DNA of 32,974 nt from Psittacicella hinzii (GCF_003585885.1 NZ_NRHC01000004.1:1-32974); one strand, 5' to 3'; shown: positions 10,201-20,609, counted from the stretch's first letter. The notes: generated by a model from the letters alone, not told the origin. A program made the numbers and translations.

Positions 10201-10214
10201 AAAGTCTGTGTCAC
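4296..10214 (-). CDS. ligA: NAD-dependent DNA ligase LigA, giant form (1972 aa)
   Basis: LigA seals nicks in DNA using NAD+. Usual length is about 670 aa; this one is nearly three times that. Order: domain Ia about 10-70, acidic linker 85-150, adenylation domain 155-440 with EPKFDG (nucleophile Lys198), GATRGDGSRGYD, RNAAGAF and DGTVIKV; OB fold 445-510 (VGRTGIVTPVAKVEP); Cys4 zinc finger C524/C527 and C667/C674; helix-hairpin-helix pieces near 1585-1640; BRCT about 1885-1972 (KKVCITGSLKEL). Extra material: about 139 aa inside the zinc finger, about 870 aa between zinc finger and HhH including 15 units of a Gln-Glu-Ala/Val repeat, and a Ser/Gln/Glu-rich stretch before BRCT. The start is GTG with GAGGAG just upstream. 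All catalytic motifs are kept, so it is probably active. It is monocistronic, with its own terminator. Confidence 0.96.
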   Translation of the reverse strand: MTQTFKGYQGQDLEQEDLLKRLNYLRTLIQDLKKSYYQDSISKVSDYEYDQLYKELEFYESAYQEFYLEHFKNFIAKDQVGSDLRLEATKDLELVETDEEQEQAEEVSEDSDELYFEVVQSKTQFEPWQVVKKYTNVSDQEIEDIAAQYQAKIIEHEAPMLSLSNAYSEEEFNDFYSAVSKSLDIKKNGSITFCAEPKFDGIACSLIFRNGKLVSGATRGDGSRGYDISAHVKRVANIPQEIPELVEQYQQTGQDNVLEVRGELIMLQQDFDYLNSLYERYKRKLLVNLRNAAGAFVSRETYRRVVRKYRNKDKQACQDLYIIDNLPRQMPLRFMAYSVNQHDNISAPELEANSHYENLMFARRLGFTVSELVQLVHNQEEVEAFYKNIEQLRPSLDFDIDGTVIKVNDSAQQEQVGWIANSPKWAIAYKFLPSEAKTKLLDVVTSVGRTGIVTPVAKVEPCFVGGVTISSLSLYNYAQLKRMDLHQNDNVIIYRGGEVIPVVKQAVVEDREPEALPVNVLPTCPECGSFLKQDNRLQQTNIQNAQDLLIADERKLVSLGLKEAIDVPLTNSERLQSKLEEYASKEYPDLFTAPKEEYKLNLAETEKFELLKELFVFQALYQKATDPLKKQEYKKGFNRLYREKSRRKDANLNFQRYKVHQNGSLYCSNPIHACQGQLGGQVEFFFSKGGIDLKGIGPNIISDFLTLGVLDSYADIYKIRQENFLPQVSDLAKSLVIHEPAYTLAYKLREDYIKALESKFNQKIANLPTEVSSNYTNYRQAVYTFIESSKELKTIFTSQDYTHLVQTQARIFEQGVEDKQVDNVSNDKNNYKQGFKDLLLENSYGNYLETYTHYLNALAHHNAKSNTARAYFAYLEKLVERGGEFYLEQLRANFAAGKKFSSTVVFERDFNLPEFVGGNVNPKLTYFDDKFLKVAKKFEIYDLGQQLCVALFSLYHELFSAKAFPLSENLIAGFEIFSNWLGHNKVEKLKDLLKAHLAESNNSELNCKDFESYIRNQQSTLVFKNLGHKWVEDFYEREKEFKRDQRDYILTYLSRFTSPQVNLEERLKLDINEIYQQDYVQSFSEAVQKDAFELAKGKHLEKNFVYSYLDKVAELSGKQDNVLEDESSNTLETDSSNVLEATSSNVPEVDSSNVPEGDSSDSLEADSPNVVDEKIVLLARSSSKDSTKESFVKEKATKKKSSKSKVATVEQTSDLFSALIFDENEVEAQEAQEAQEAQEAQEAQEAQEVQEVQEVQEVQEVQEVQEVQEVHASMQQKLVEQDEDKTLDSSNNASLSAEEDVDLDVEPSVSKQYSFDILKEIPEGIKEFTQREYFNEQIKEYLESSELFSTSRNHPIYKFLADCAQFLAPVINLSQEQISYLVDLAQVDKYTLTLDGLKEFVNVGLHSLSFNELYARVELVKRFRDSLTLVYEKYVSDLKSTFNVGILSLDPLLDQNSDAELDVLIQEHENKVRKVDTNLDLFLDSKEINFTKLGYSTRSLILAHICDFLVLAEQAPEYAMIFASRIRKYFTLLKQDNQTRAYQFKALITPYKQKLKVQVDDSKKNSYNWKMVTKTFADKEIFGGKVYDQIKAGLNDKMSLKLIDFYRSIGIVGVGDTVSVELASPALLPTLDTIVNFDRSKLAQALNYAYMIRWVQGKAEQLQTAALSPEVEKSKQPVAIQFPALYKSSKKKGPAPRIDIKITETNQILLRLFEMISLQQEEGTEQESSAQQDSSSQQANISQQESGSQQETYVKQEASSIEQDGSAQQEVNAEENSADELDSDETKDNPTSKKVYSYYCFDLISQKNEESNITTAVTTITPKDFKEDPATEYILDIQEALGSLNFNLIGAVTYQNIVNYFEDERNQTAIKQLIDFGVNFKDNKPSFENIFLNKKVCITGSLKELDRNAFNNFIKESGGKFSATVTKDLDILVIAGTKETSKPSSKSKTAEKLGKTIMYEPEFMEIYNASLA
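6404..6538. repeat. 15 tandem 9-bp units inside ligA
   Basis: Eight copies of GAACTTCTT (6404-6475) run into seven copies of GAGCTTCTT (6476-6538; the last ends CTA). On the coding strand they encode Val-Gln-Glu and Ala-Gln-Glu repeats near LigA residues 1226-1270. The unit is a multiple of three, so copy-number change would alter length but not frame. Confidence 0.95.
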
Positions 10215-10279
10215 TTTATTCTCCTCGCCAAAGGTTTATTTACCTAATACAGATCTTTGGGGAATGTTATCTATATCAG

Positions 10280-10322
10280 ATTATAAATTTAGCTCTAACT
10301 TAATTTATTCAAAGTTAAGTTA
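10280..10322 (-). promoter_or_regulatory. Probable ligA promoter with flanking inverted repeat
   Basis: TATAAT lies at 10285-10280 on the minus strand, 66 bases before the GTG start. TAACTTAA (10296-10303) and TTAAGTTA (10315-10322) form an 8-bp inverted repeat around the expected -35 position, a possible operator. No strong -35 is visible. Confidence 0.4.
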
Positions 10323-10327
10323 AACGA

Positions 10328-10363
10328 AATAGAGGACTTAGGCAAAAACCAAAGTCCTCTATT
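10328..10363 (-). terminator. Intrinsic terminator of rpoD
   Basis: AATAGAGGACTT at 10328-10339 pairs perfectly with AAGTCCTCTATT at 10352-10363 around a 12-base loop. The minus-strand tail (TTTCGTTTA) is a modest T-run. Confidence 0.75.
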
Positions 10364-10402
10364 CTTTTAAGCCTACAAAGATTAACTTTTTTGAGTCTCA
10401 AA

Positions 10403-12325
10403 TTAACTAATTGAGTTCTCAAAGTCTTCCATTAGTGCTTGTAAATTATCATTTTTTGACGTATTACGTAATTTTTTCAGAGCTTTCGCTTCGATTTGAC
10501 GAATACGTTCACGAGTTACGTTGAACTGCTTACCAACTTCTTCTAAAGTATACTCACGTGGCATACCAATCCCTAAACGCATTTGAATAACTGTTCTTTC
10601 ACGCTCGTTTAGAGTTAATAAAAGTTGATCAACTGCTTCACGAAGATTTTGTTGTAAAGCAATCTCTAACGGATTTGCTACTGAAGTATCTTCAATAAAA
10701 TCCCCTAATGATGTATCTTCATCATCACCTACTGGGTTTTCCATTGAGATTGGCTCTTTAGAGATTTTTAATACTTTACGAACTTTATCTTCACTTAAGT
10801 TCATTTCTTTCGCAAGCTCGTCAATGCTCGGCTCACGACCAAGTTTTTGTACTAGTTCACGGTTTACACGATTTAACTTGTTAATAGTTTCAATCATGTG
10901 CACTGGGATACGGATAGTTCTTGCTTGGTCAGCAATCGCACGAGTAATTGCTTGACGAATCCACCAAGTAGCATAAGTCGAGAATTTGTAACCACGTTTA
11001 TATTCAAACTTGTCTACAGCTTTCATTAGACCAATGTTACCCTCTTGGATAAGATCTAATAAATGTAAACCGCGGTTAGTGTATTTTTTCGCAATTGAAA
11101 TAACAAGACGTAAGTTCGCCTCTACCATTTCAATTTTTGCACGACGTGCTTTTTCGTATGAACTTTGAATACGGTTGTAAAGATCACGAATTGACTCAAT
11201 ATCTAATTGATATTTTTGTTCTACTTCGTTGTATCTTTCTACAGTTTCAAGAACTACTTCTTTATAGTTCTTAATACGACGTGTCCAGTCTTGATCTTTT
11301 TTCTGGAACGGTAAGCTGTCAGTTGTAAATAACGCTTCAAACCAGCTAAAGTTTTTAGCAGCTAATTGTTTCATTACTAGTTGACGCGTTGCTACTTTAG
11401 CACGAGGTAATTCAACTAAGTATTTAACAATTTGTGCATCATTAACTTTAACTTCTTCGAAGATGCTACGTACATAATCTAACATTAACTCAAACATATT
11501 AGGAGTTAATTTGAAAGTTAAGAACAGATTTCTTAACTGTTCAACTGCTTCTAAAGCTGTTGCTGTTAATTGTTTTTTACGATTAAATGTACCTGAACTA
11601 CGTAAAAGCGTTAATACTTCTTGTTGTTTCTCTTGTAAAGAGTTAATACGTTCATTAGCAATTTTTGCATCGATCGCTTTGTCTTCATTGTCGTTCATCA
11701 TGAAGTCATCATAAACGCCATCAAGATCAAAGAAACCATCGCTGTCATCATCAAAACCGTTTAAGATATCCGATAATTTACGGTTTGACGATAAGATTGC
11801 TTCGTACTCTTTAAAGAGAACATCTAAAATCTCTGGGTATTCGGCAATCGCTGACTGAATATCAGTCATTGATTCTTCAATACGTTTTGCAATCTCTACC
11901 TCACCCTCACGGCTTAATAGATCAATTGCCCCCATTTCTTTCATATAGATACGAACAGGGTCAGAAGAACGAGAACCTGAAGAAGTAGAAGTTGTCGTTG
12001 TACGAGTTTCACTAGTATCATTCTCAATTTGCATTACGTCAACTTCTAAGAAGTCGTCATTAACAATACGAATTGAGTAAGTATCTTCTAGATACTTTGT
12101 TAATTTTTCAAGTTGAGCTTCGCTATAATCTGGAAAGTCTTCTTGTAATTTTGCCACTGAAATATAACCATTTTCTTTAGCAAGTTCTACTAAATCTTCA
12201 ATGGTTTCTATCTCATCTTCCTCAAATTTATCAAAGTCTAGATCTTCAGTAACTTCATCTTCTAACTCATCTTCAGGGTCGTATGAGTCGAAGTGAGGTT
12301 CATTATGATTATTATAGTTTTTCAT
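10403..12325 (-). CDS. rpoD: RNA polymerase primary sigma factor RpoD (sigma-70)
   Basis: This is the housekeeping sigma factor that directs RNA polymerase to -35/-10 promoters. The 640-aa protein has the full primary-sigma layout. Residues 1-95 form an acidic region 1.1, followed by a short Ser/Thr linker at 105-120. Region 1.2 is at 121-150 ([11 protein letters not shown]). A large non-conserved region lies before region 2 at about 401-477, which contains [30 protein letters not shown] and the -10-reading segment [14 protein letters not shown]. Region 3 carries [10 protein letters not shown], and region 4.2 at about 595-622 contains [17 protein letters not shown], the -35-reading helix. Length and region 1.1 distinguish it from RpoS or RpoH. 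The ATG has AGGA 11 bases upstream. The gene stands alone; the usual rpsU-dnaG partners are not adjacent. Confidence 0.98.
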   Translation of the reverse strand: MKNYNNHNEPHFDSYDPEDELEDEVTEDLDFDKFEEDEIETIEDLVELAKENGYISVAKLQEDFPDYSEAQLEKLTKYLEDTYSIRIVNDDFLEVDVMQIENDTSETRTTTTSTSSGSRSSDPVRIYMKEMGAIDLLSREGEVEIAKRIEESMTDIQSAIAEYPEILDVLFKEYEAILSSNRKLSDILNGFDDDSDGFFDLDGVYDDFMMNDNEDKAIDAKIANERINSLQEKQQEVLTLLRSSGTFNRKKQLTATALEAVEQLRNLFLTFKLTPNMFELMLDYVRSIFEEVKVNDAQIVKYLVELPRAKVATRQLVMKQLAAKNFSWFEALFTTDSLPFQKKDQDWTRRIKNYKEVVLETVERYNEVEQKYQLDIESIRDLYNRIQSSYEKARRAKIEMVEANLRLVISIAKKYTNRGLHLLDLIQEGNIGLMKAVDKFEYKRGYKFSTYATWWIRQAITRAIADQARTIRIPVHMIETINKLNRVNRELVQKLGREPSIDELAKEMNLSEDKVRKVLKISKEPISMENPVGDDEDTSLGDFIEDTSVANPLEIALQQNLREAVDQLLLTLNERERTVIQMRLGIGMPREYTLEEVGKQFNVTRERIRQIEAKALKKLRNTSKNDNLQALMEDFENSIS

Positions 12326-13250
12326 TAAGTTATCAATCCTGATGTAAAGCTAACTTTACAATTTAATTCTTTTTAAATCTTTACCGGAAAGGAGTTCGAT
12401 AAATTCAGGCTACTTTGTGTTTTGCTTTTGTTGTTAAAAATACTTTATTTCTACTTACCCATAAAATTAACTATTGCCTTTAATCGCTTTTAATTTAATT
12501 AATTGCCTTTAACTGCAATCTAAATGGATTGCTTTAATTGCAATTTGCATTAACCGCAATTTTCATTGCTCTTAATTGCTAATTAAAAAAAGCTTAAATG
12601 ACCTTAAGCAAGAAGGAATTACCTTAGAGATTTTAAGGTTATTATACTAGGGGTAAGGTAATAATTTTTTATTTACAAATAATAACTTTGCCTTATAAGT
12701 ATAATTCTGTATTAGAACTAAAGAAGACTGCCTAATCTACATAAGACCATCTTAAAAACATGAGCTAATACCTGACAAGCACGAACTCTATAAAGAATCA
12801 GTCGGTACTTTACTGCTTGATTTTTGGGTTTATCCAAGCTAAACCTAACTTTTTTAAACTATATTCTGTAAGACTTACCTCTGTTTATTCTACCTTAGTA
12901 GCAATCTCACAAGGAAGCATCAAAATACTGCAAAAAGAAATATTTATAGAAAAAATAGATTTTTCTTTTCTATCTTAACCTAATTTTCTATTTTTTAAAG
13001 CTATAAAGCTTCTATCAAGAAATTAATTATAGCAAAAAATCCAAAACTTAACTAATTTATTTTTAGACGTTAATTTTAGTTTACTTTGCTTTATTTTGCT
13101 TTTCTTGTCATCTTCTACTTTCCTTTTTACTTTAATGACAAAGTAAAAAGCTTTATCCTAGATTAGCTTCTTAGCTTAAATAAAACCTTGAAATCTTCAC
13201 TATAGTTATAGCGTTTATTTGCCAAATTTAAAGTTTAGCAAATAAAGCAA
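12326..13250. other. AT-rich intergenic region, rpoD upstream side
   Basis: About 0.9 kb without a convincing gene. It holds degenerate repeats of ATTGCCTTTAA-like units at about 12473, 12502, 12528 and 12565. A TATAAT on the minus strand at 12646-12641 is a possible distal rpoD promoter. An 11-bp AT-rich inverted repeat lies at 13123-13133/13140-13150, and another, TTTATTTGC/GCAAATAAA, at 13214-13222/13238-13246. I see no tRNA or known RNA fold. Confidence 0.5.
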
Positions 13251-13272
13251 AAGGCTCCCTAATGGGAGCCTT
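13241..13272 (-). terminator. Intrinsic terminator of gapA
   Basis: AAGGCTCCC (13251-13259) and GGGAGCCTT (13264-13272) form a stable stem with a TAAT loop. The minus strand continues as TTGCTTTATT, a T-rich tail. Confidence 0.85.
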
Positions 13273-13340
13273 ATGACAATTCGAATATAGTTTCTCTAAA
13301 AATAAAGTAATTTTAATTAATTATTTTGCAATAAAATTAA

Positions 13341-15754
<2,414 letters not shown>

Positions 15755-16504
15755 ATGGCTGAACACAAAACAAAAAGTACTTTCGATTCCAAAGCTGAAG
15801 AAAGAAGACTAATTGTTGCAAATATCCTCAAAGACTATCCAGATTTACAACGTTTTTATGAACAAGGACGAGTTTTAACGGGGATTAATCGCCAAGTTCT
15901 TTTTGAAGCTGGGGATCTAGCTGACCGTATATATCTTCTTGTAGAGGGTAATATACAAGTATATACCAATAATGATGACCATGAACTAGTACTCAACTAC
16001 TTAAATGGAGTAAACTTCTTTGGTGAAATGGGGTTTGTGGGACAAGAATCTCGCCGAAGTGCAAGTATTCGCTGTCGTACAGACTGCATTTACGTTGAAA
16101 TGGAGTATGTGCAATTTAAAGAGTTTATTAAAAAACACCCTACAGTGTTAAAAACTCTTTGCGAGCACATGGCAAAACGTCTAAGACATACTACACAACA
16201 AATTTCGTCTATGGCTTTTGACGATGTCCATGACCGTGTAATTGAAACTTTATTCCACTTATCACGTAGTCCTGATGCTATTTCTCACCCTCGTGGTAGA
16301 CAAATTCGTGCAACTCGCCAAGAAATTGCTAATATGTTAGGTTGCTCACGTGAGACTGTTGGTCGTGTTATTAAAGCTCTAGAAGACAAAGGTCTATTAA
16401 ACTCTCGTGGTAAAACGATGGTTATTAATTATCCACGTTCTTACCGTGATGAGCCTTCTAACTCAGTTTATCGTGCTGAAAACGCTGGTAAATTTAAAGA
16501 GTAG
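15755..16504 (+). CDS. crp: cAMP receptor protein CRP
   Basis: CRP is the cAMP-dependent global regulator of carbon catabolism. The protein is 249 aa against 210 in E. coli, with 19 extra residues at the N-terminus and about 20 at the C-terminus. With a constant offset of 19, all key E. coli residues align: Glu91, Arg101 and Ser102 contact cAMP (E. coli 72, 82, 83), Thr146 and Thr147 match 127 and 128, and the recognition helix CSRETVGRV keeps Arg199, Glu200 and Arg204 (180, 181, 185). The four N-terminal cysteines of FNR are absent, excluding FNR. The start has AAGGG 9 bases upstream. TTGTTCAAAT direct repeats lie just before it. A terminator follows, so it is transcribed alone. Confidence 0.95.
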   Translation: MAEHKTKSTFDSKAEERRLIVANILKDYPDLQRFYEQGRVLTGINRQVLFEAGDLADRIYLLVEGNIQVYTNNDDHELVLNYLNGVNFFGEMGFVGQESRRSASIRCRTDCIYVEMEYVQFKEFIKKHPTVLKTLCEHMAKRLRHTTQQISSMAFDDVHDRVIETLFHLSRSPDAISHPRGRQIRATRQEIANMLGCSRETVGRVIKALEDKGLLNSRGKTMVINYPRSYRDEPSNSVYRAENAGKFKE

Positions 16505-16513
16505 TTTATAATG

Positions 16514-16550
16514 TAACCACCAAACTTTTAGTTTGGTGGTTATCTCTTTA
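16514..16550 (+). terminator. Intrinsic terminator of crp
   Basis: TAACCACCAAAC at 16514-16525 pairs perfectly with GTTTGGTGGTTA at 16531-16542 around a TTTTA loop, followed by a TCTCTTTATC tail. Confidence 0.85.
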
Positions 16551-16568
16551 TCTAAATTTTTCTTAAAT

Positions 16569-16640
16569 TTCCCTATAGAATCTTATCTTTCTCTATAGAT
16601 TATCAATCTCTGTCTAGAGAAAATTATTTTCCCCTGTCGA
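16569..16640. repeat. Degenerate ~20-bp repeats before prmC
   Basis: CTATAGA occurs at 16573 and exactly 20 bases later at 16593. Related CTAGAGA and CTGTCGA follow at 16614 and 16634. The units are too diverged to align fully, but the spacing of 20, 21 and 20 is regular. The array ends 10 bases before the prmC ATG and leaves no Shine-Dalgarno sequence. Confidence 0.5.
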
Positions 16641-16650
16641 TTTTGTTTAT

Positions 16651-18669
16651 ATGACTTTTAATTTTAACTATAACTATTCTGAAGGTCCTGATTTTAAACC
16701 TGTAATGCTAGAGCTCTATAAAATCGTAGCGCAAAAGTACCCGCAAATTACCCAAGTAGTTGACCAAGAGGCTCTCTTTAATGACGAAGTTGGTGAAATT
16801 GATATCCAAGCTTGGCAAGAATTACAAAGCCTTGTTTGCAATAAATTCTACCAAGCATTTAACCCAGAGCAAGCACAGGTAGAAACTTCAAAAACTCCTC
16901 AAGGACAACTAGCTCAACAAGCTCAACAAGCAACGCAACTTGCACAAACAGCACAATCAACGCAAACAACACCAGCAAAAACAGCAACGCGCGAATTTAC
17001 TGCCTTTAAAGAATTTAAACAAAGTCTTCCTGTCCTCAAAGAAGAGTGCAAATATGATTATCTTACCCTGGTAGATAACCTTATCGACACAGTTAAATGT
17101 GGTACTGCTGACCACTTACAATACCTGTTAATGATTTGGCGTCAAGCATTTCCATTCTTACGTCCACAAGTAAATCTCTATCCGAGAATTCTCGCAAACA
17201 ACCCTACTTCTACTTTGGCACGTAGTTTGATTTACTGCCTCTACTTACTTGATCGTGTAGAAGATCTCATTTATTATCGCTATGATCCCACAGAATACGA
17301 TATTAAGCTTATCTCTAATCTTGTTGGTAAAATCGATAAAGCACTTCCTTTCTATGATCATCTTGAAGTAAAAGAGTTTTCCTACTTGCTTGAAAACTGC
17401 TTACAACACTATTCGTTAGATTTTGCCGGTGAACTAAATCCACAAGAAAAGACTAACTTAAACCGTTTACTACAATACTATGCTCGTAAAAAGCACGAGC
17501 TTATTGGAGAGTTCCTTACCCTTGCTAAACTCGAAAAAGAGCAGTGGGAAAAGGTAAACCAATTAAAGATTAACATTGCGCACCAAGAGGCAATTAAGAG
17601 CCAAGGGCTAAAAGATCTCCCTCAAGTTAAAGAAGTTAAAGGCTTACCAATCATACTAAACCAAGTACAAATTGAACAAATTCTCCAGTTCGAAAAAGAT
17701 CTAGCTGATCCAGAAAACGTAGTTATCCGTTACAAAGGCACCACGCTAAACCGTCGTACCGCACATCTAATTCTGGCTAAACTCAATCAAGATTTAAGTG
17801 ATTATTTCCTTGAAGCAAAACCTTTAGGCAAAATCGAAGAGTTTACCGAATTTATTGAAAGTCGTTTTTACACTAGAGGAGTGCTCACACCACGTACTAG
17901 TTCAGAGCTGATCGTCCTTGACGGCTGTAACTATGTTAAAGAATACTTATATGAGAAGGCTATTGCTCCTTTATTAGCCAAAAAAGAACCTTTTACTATT
18001 GTTGATCTGGGCTCGGGCTCTGGCTGTTTAGGGATCTCGATTCTGCAAGAGCTTGTTAGACATCTTTATGTGACTCCACTTAAATTTAAACTAATTTGCT
18101 GTGATCTTTCTCCAGAAGCTTTAGCAACTACCTACGCAAACCTCGAAAGGATCTTTAACTTACCTATCGAAGTAGATAGCCCAGCTTTAGAAAGCCAAGA
18201 GAAGGTAAAACTCGGCGATTACATTGCTGACAATAATCCGTTCTTTAAACCAGATCACTTTATGAAGTTCTTTGCAAAACAAAGCAAAGCAAGAAAAAAT
18301 GTTAGCCTTGCTGTCCGTCAAAGTGATTGGTTAGAAAAAGTAACTGAAGAAGTTGATATTATTGTCGCTAATCCTCCTTATATTGATGTTAATGATCCTT
18401 TATTAGTTTACAGTCAAGATGATCCATGGACTTCTTTAGTAGCTCCAGATTCAGGGTTACAAGCTTACCGTGAAATCTTTACACAAGCTCCACGTGTGTT
18501 ACGTAATCATGGAGTTATCTTAATCGAACACGGTTATGAACAACAAGAGGCAATTGAAGAGTTAATCACTAACCTAAATTTACCGCAAGGTCATTATGAA
18601 TGTTTAGCTGACTTTGAGGACATAGATATCGTCCGTGGTTCAGCATGGCGTTGGATCAAAGCGCAATAG
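16651..18669 (+). CDS. prmC: Release factor glutamine methyltransferase PrmC with a ~380-residue N-terminal extension
   Basis: PrmC methylates the Gln of the GGQ motif in release factors 1 and 2, using S-adenosylmethionine. The C-terminal part (about 395-672) matches PrmC: RGVLTPRTSSELIV for the substrate-domain junction, SAM motif DLGSGSG at 452-458, NPPYIDVNDP at 574 onward, LVAPDSG, and LIEHGYEQQEAI. The NPPYID, VAPDSG and EHG blocks favour PrmC over PrmB. The usual length is about 280; this protein has 672. The N-terminal 380 residues have a Gln/Ala/Thr-rich linker at 74-112 and otherwise look helical, with no family I recognise. There is also an insertion of about 50 residues between the SAM domain strand ICCDLSPEAL and QSDW. 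The start has no Shine-Dalgarno; another start further in cannot be excluded. prfA is not adjacent. Confidence 0.88.
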   Translation: MTFNFNYNYSEGPDFKPVMLELYKIVAQKYPQITQVVDQEALFNDEVGEIDIQAWQELQSLVCNKFYQAFNPEQAQVETSKTPQGQLAQQAQQATQLAQTAQSTQTTPAKTATREFTAFKEFKQSLPVLKEECKYDYLTLVDNLIDTVKCGTADHLQYLLMIWRQAFPFLRPQVNLYPRILANNPTSTLARSLIYCLYLLDRVEDLIYYRYDPTEYDIKLISNLVGKIDKALPFYDHLEVKEFSYLLENCLQHYSLDFAGELNPQEKTNLNRLLQYYARKKHELIGEFLTLAKLEKEQWEKVNQLKINIAHQEAIKSQGLKDLPQVKEVKGLPIILNQVQIEQILQFEKDLADPENVVIRYKGTTLNRRTAHLILAKLNQDLSDYFLEAKPLGKIEEFTEFIESRFYTRGVLTPRTSSELIVLDGCNYVKEYLYEKAIAPLLAKKEPFTIVDLGSGSGCLGISILQELVRHLYVTPLKFKLICCDLSPEALATTYANLERIFNLPIEVDSPALESQEKVKLGDYIADNNPFFKPDHFMKFFAKQSKARKNVSLAVRQSDWLEKVTEEVDIIVANPPYIDVNDPLLVYSQDDPWTSLVAPDSGLQAYREIFTQAPRVLRNHGVILIEHGYEQQEAIEELITNLNLPQGHYECLADFEDIDIVRGSAWRWIKAQ

Positions 18670-18693
18670 CCCATAGCGCCAAGCTAAATAGTG

Positions 18694-18699
18694 TATAAT
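18694..18699 (+). promoter_or_regulatory. Probable -10 box for lptE-holA
   Basis: TATAAT lies 32 bases before the lptE ATG in the 61-bp gap after prmC. The -35 position is weak. Read-through from prmC is also possible, since no terminator separates them. Confidence 0.45.
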
Positions 18700-18730
18700 A
18701 GAGGCAAAAATTACTTTCTTAAATCGAAAT

Positions 18731-19429
18731 ATGCAAAGAATTCTCCGTAAATGCCTAGGTAGCTTGGCGTTAGTTGCCCTACTTGCAGGCTGTACCAACT
18801 ACTCGGTAGTAAATGTTCCTCACATTTCAAATAACTATCGTTATGTAACTTTACAAGCTGACGATTACGATCTTTACAGTGATCTCCGTGATCAACTAGC
18901 TGTACAAGATATTGAGGTAATTACCAACAAAACAAGCAAAGCTAAGTTGCTAGACATAGTTCGCAAAGTATCGGTAAACAAAAAAGTACTTCCTGTTGAC
19001 GAAGTACGCTATCGTCCTGCTGGTTTTGAAGGTAGTAACTCACTAAACCCGCTAGAAATTACCAGCATTGATCAATGTGTAGATAACCATTTAAATCTCG
19101 CTTGTATCCAAAACTTTATTCCAAACATCTTTATCAATAGTTACGCACAAGATAGTAAAACTCTTTCGCGTCTTGAAGACGGTTCAACAGGACAAATTAT
19201 TTACATTGCTAATGCAACTGGAACTATTAGTGTTCCTACTTTAGGAAGTGTTTCTCTGCTCGATATTCAATCAGATACCCAATTAAATGATGAAACGCAA
19301 CCACTCGCGCAAGTACGCACTGCTAAACAAAACACCATCCTCTTAAAGAGAACAATTGCAGAGTCAATTGTAAATAAAATTGTCTTTATTTTAGAAGATC
19401 AAACTATTAGAGAATATAATCGCAAGTAA
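18731..19429 (+). CDS. lptE: LPS-assembly lipoprotein LptE
   Basis: LptE is the outer-membrane lipoprotein that plugs the LptD barrel and helps deliver lipopolysaccharide to the cell surface. The N-terminus is a clear lipoprotein signal: a positive start (RILRK), a hydrophobic stretch, and the lipobox LAGC with Cys21 as the acylated residue. The mature part shows the family's RYVTLQADDYDLYSDLRDQL-like start, in which a strand leads into a helix. At 232 aa it is somewhat longer than the roughly 190 usual. The family diverges fast, so the identification rests largely on position: its TAA overlaps the holA ATG (TAATG) and leuS is nearby, matching the leuS-lptE-holA cluster of Gammaproteobacteria. 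There is no Shine-Dalgarno. Confidence 0.85.
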   Translation: MQRILRKCLGSLALVALLAGCTNYSVVNVPHISNNYRYVTLQADDYDLYSDLRDQLAVQDIEVITNKTSKAKLLDIVRKVSVNKKVLPVDEVRYRPAGFEGSNSLNPLEITSIDQCVDNHLNLACIQNFIPNIFINSYAQDSKTLSRLEDGSTGQIIYIANATGTISVPTLGSVSLLDIQSDTQLNDETQPLAQVRTAKQNTILLKRTIAESIVNKIVFILEDQTIREYNRK

Positions 19430-20571
19430 TGGCTTTAATTCAATTTAATTACGAAAACCTCAGTAAAGAATTAGAGAAGCAAGGTTATCCCAATTATTTT
19501 CTCATTAGTGGTAACGACCTCTTACAGCAAAAAGAAGCTAGTGAAGCCGTTCAACAAGTTGTGATGAACGAAAATGGTCATTATGCTTGCCAAGAGATTG
19601 AACTCTATACTGATGCAGATAACTTTGACTTAAAAGAACTCCTACTTGAAGTAAACCAAGTAGGTCTTTTTGGGGTGCGTAAATTTATAAAAATTATCGT
19701 TAACCGTAATTTAACTGCCAAAATCCTTGATGATTTAAAAGCTCTTGCCCAAGCTAATGATCAGTTTCACGTTTACGCTTTTATTCTCATTAACTGGGAA
19801 CGTAAAAACGAAAACTCTGCCCTTTATCGTACTTTTAAAACACAAGTTAACTGCGCGCAGATAACTTGCGAACCTTTAAAAGGGGATAAATACCGTAGCT
19901 GGATTCGTCGTCGCTTGCGTAAAATGAACTTTGAGTTCCCTGAAGAAGTAATTAACTTCTTCTTTGAACGCTTTGAAAATAATATGTTTACCCTGCAGCA
20001 ACTGCTTGAGCAGTTACAGCTACGCAACATTAAGCAAATTGACATTCCACTAATCGAACAAATTTCCCAAGAGTTTTCCGATTACAGTGTCTTTGACTTA
20101 ATGCAACACGTAGTTGCAGGAAATATCCGTAAGGCGTTACAAGTACTTGACTATTTGGTTTACCAGAAAAAAGAAAGTATTGGCTTAATTATTGGGATTA
20201 TTCGTCGTGAACTTATTAATATCTACTCTTACCAAGCACAAGGTAAAGTTGATAGCCCTGCTACCTTTATGACTGCGCCTCTAGTAACTGTAGGTTTTAG
20301 TCCACAACAAGAGCAACAGTTCAAACGAGTTTATTGGGATAAAGATAAACGTTGGCAATACGAAAGATATTTACGTACTACAGCAACACGTGATCGTCTC
20401 TATCGCCTCTTTATCTATATCTGCGATATAGATATTGCGAGTAAAACCTTTATGCCTTTAGAAGAAGTAATGCTTCACTTACGCATCTTCTTTAACGAGT
20501 TTGTTCATCCTAACCCTTTCTCACTACATTCTTGTGAAATCTTCAAGAATAAAATTATTGCTCAAGTTTAG
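19429..20571 (+). CDS. holA: DNA polymerase III delta subunit HolA
   Basis: HolA is the clamp-loader subunit that opens the beta sliding clamp during replication. The 380-aa protein is near the usual 340. The N-terminal segment YFLISGNDLLQQKEASEAV matches the family's start YLLxGNDxLLxxEx. A central segment GNIRKALQVLDYLVYQKKES fits the conserved region in which helices pair with a xxLLRTLxRE-like run (here IIGIIRRELINIY). As expected for delta, no Walker A motif is present. The ATG overlaps the lptE stop by one base, so the genes are translationally coupled. It is followed by a strong bidirectional terminator shared with leuS. Confidence 0.93.
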   Translation: MALIQFNYENLSKELEKQGYPNYFLISGNDLLQQKEASEAVQQVVMNENGHYACQEIELYTDADNFDLKELLLEVNQVGLFGVRKFIKIIVNRNLTAKILDDLKALAQANDQFHVYAFILINWERKNENSALYRTFKTQVNCAQITCEPLKGDKYRSWIRRRLRKMNFEFPEEVINFFFERFENNMFTLQQLLEQLQLRNIKQIDIPLIEQISQEFSDYSVFDLMQHVVAGNIRKALQVLDYLVYQKKESIGLIIGIIRRELINIYSYQAQGKVDSPATFMTAPLVTVGFSPQQEQQFKRVYWDKDKRWQYERYLRTTATRDRLYRLFIYICDIDIASKTFMPLEEVMLHLRIFFNEFVHPNPFSLHSCEIFKNKIIAQV

Positions 20572-20609
20572 TCTCGCTAAACTTATCAACAATTTCACTT
20601 TGCCTTACG

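Noticed and set aside
12326..13340. tRNA or small RNA gene
   Set aside because: No cloverleaf or promoter-hairpin-T-run combination was found beyond the gapA terminator.
15755..16504. FNR instead of CRP
   Set aside because: It lacks the N-terminal cysteine cluster, and keeps all cAMP-binding residues at a constant offset to E. coli CRP.
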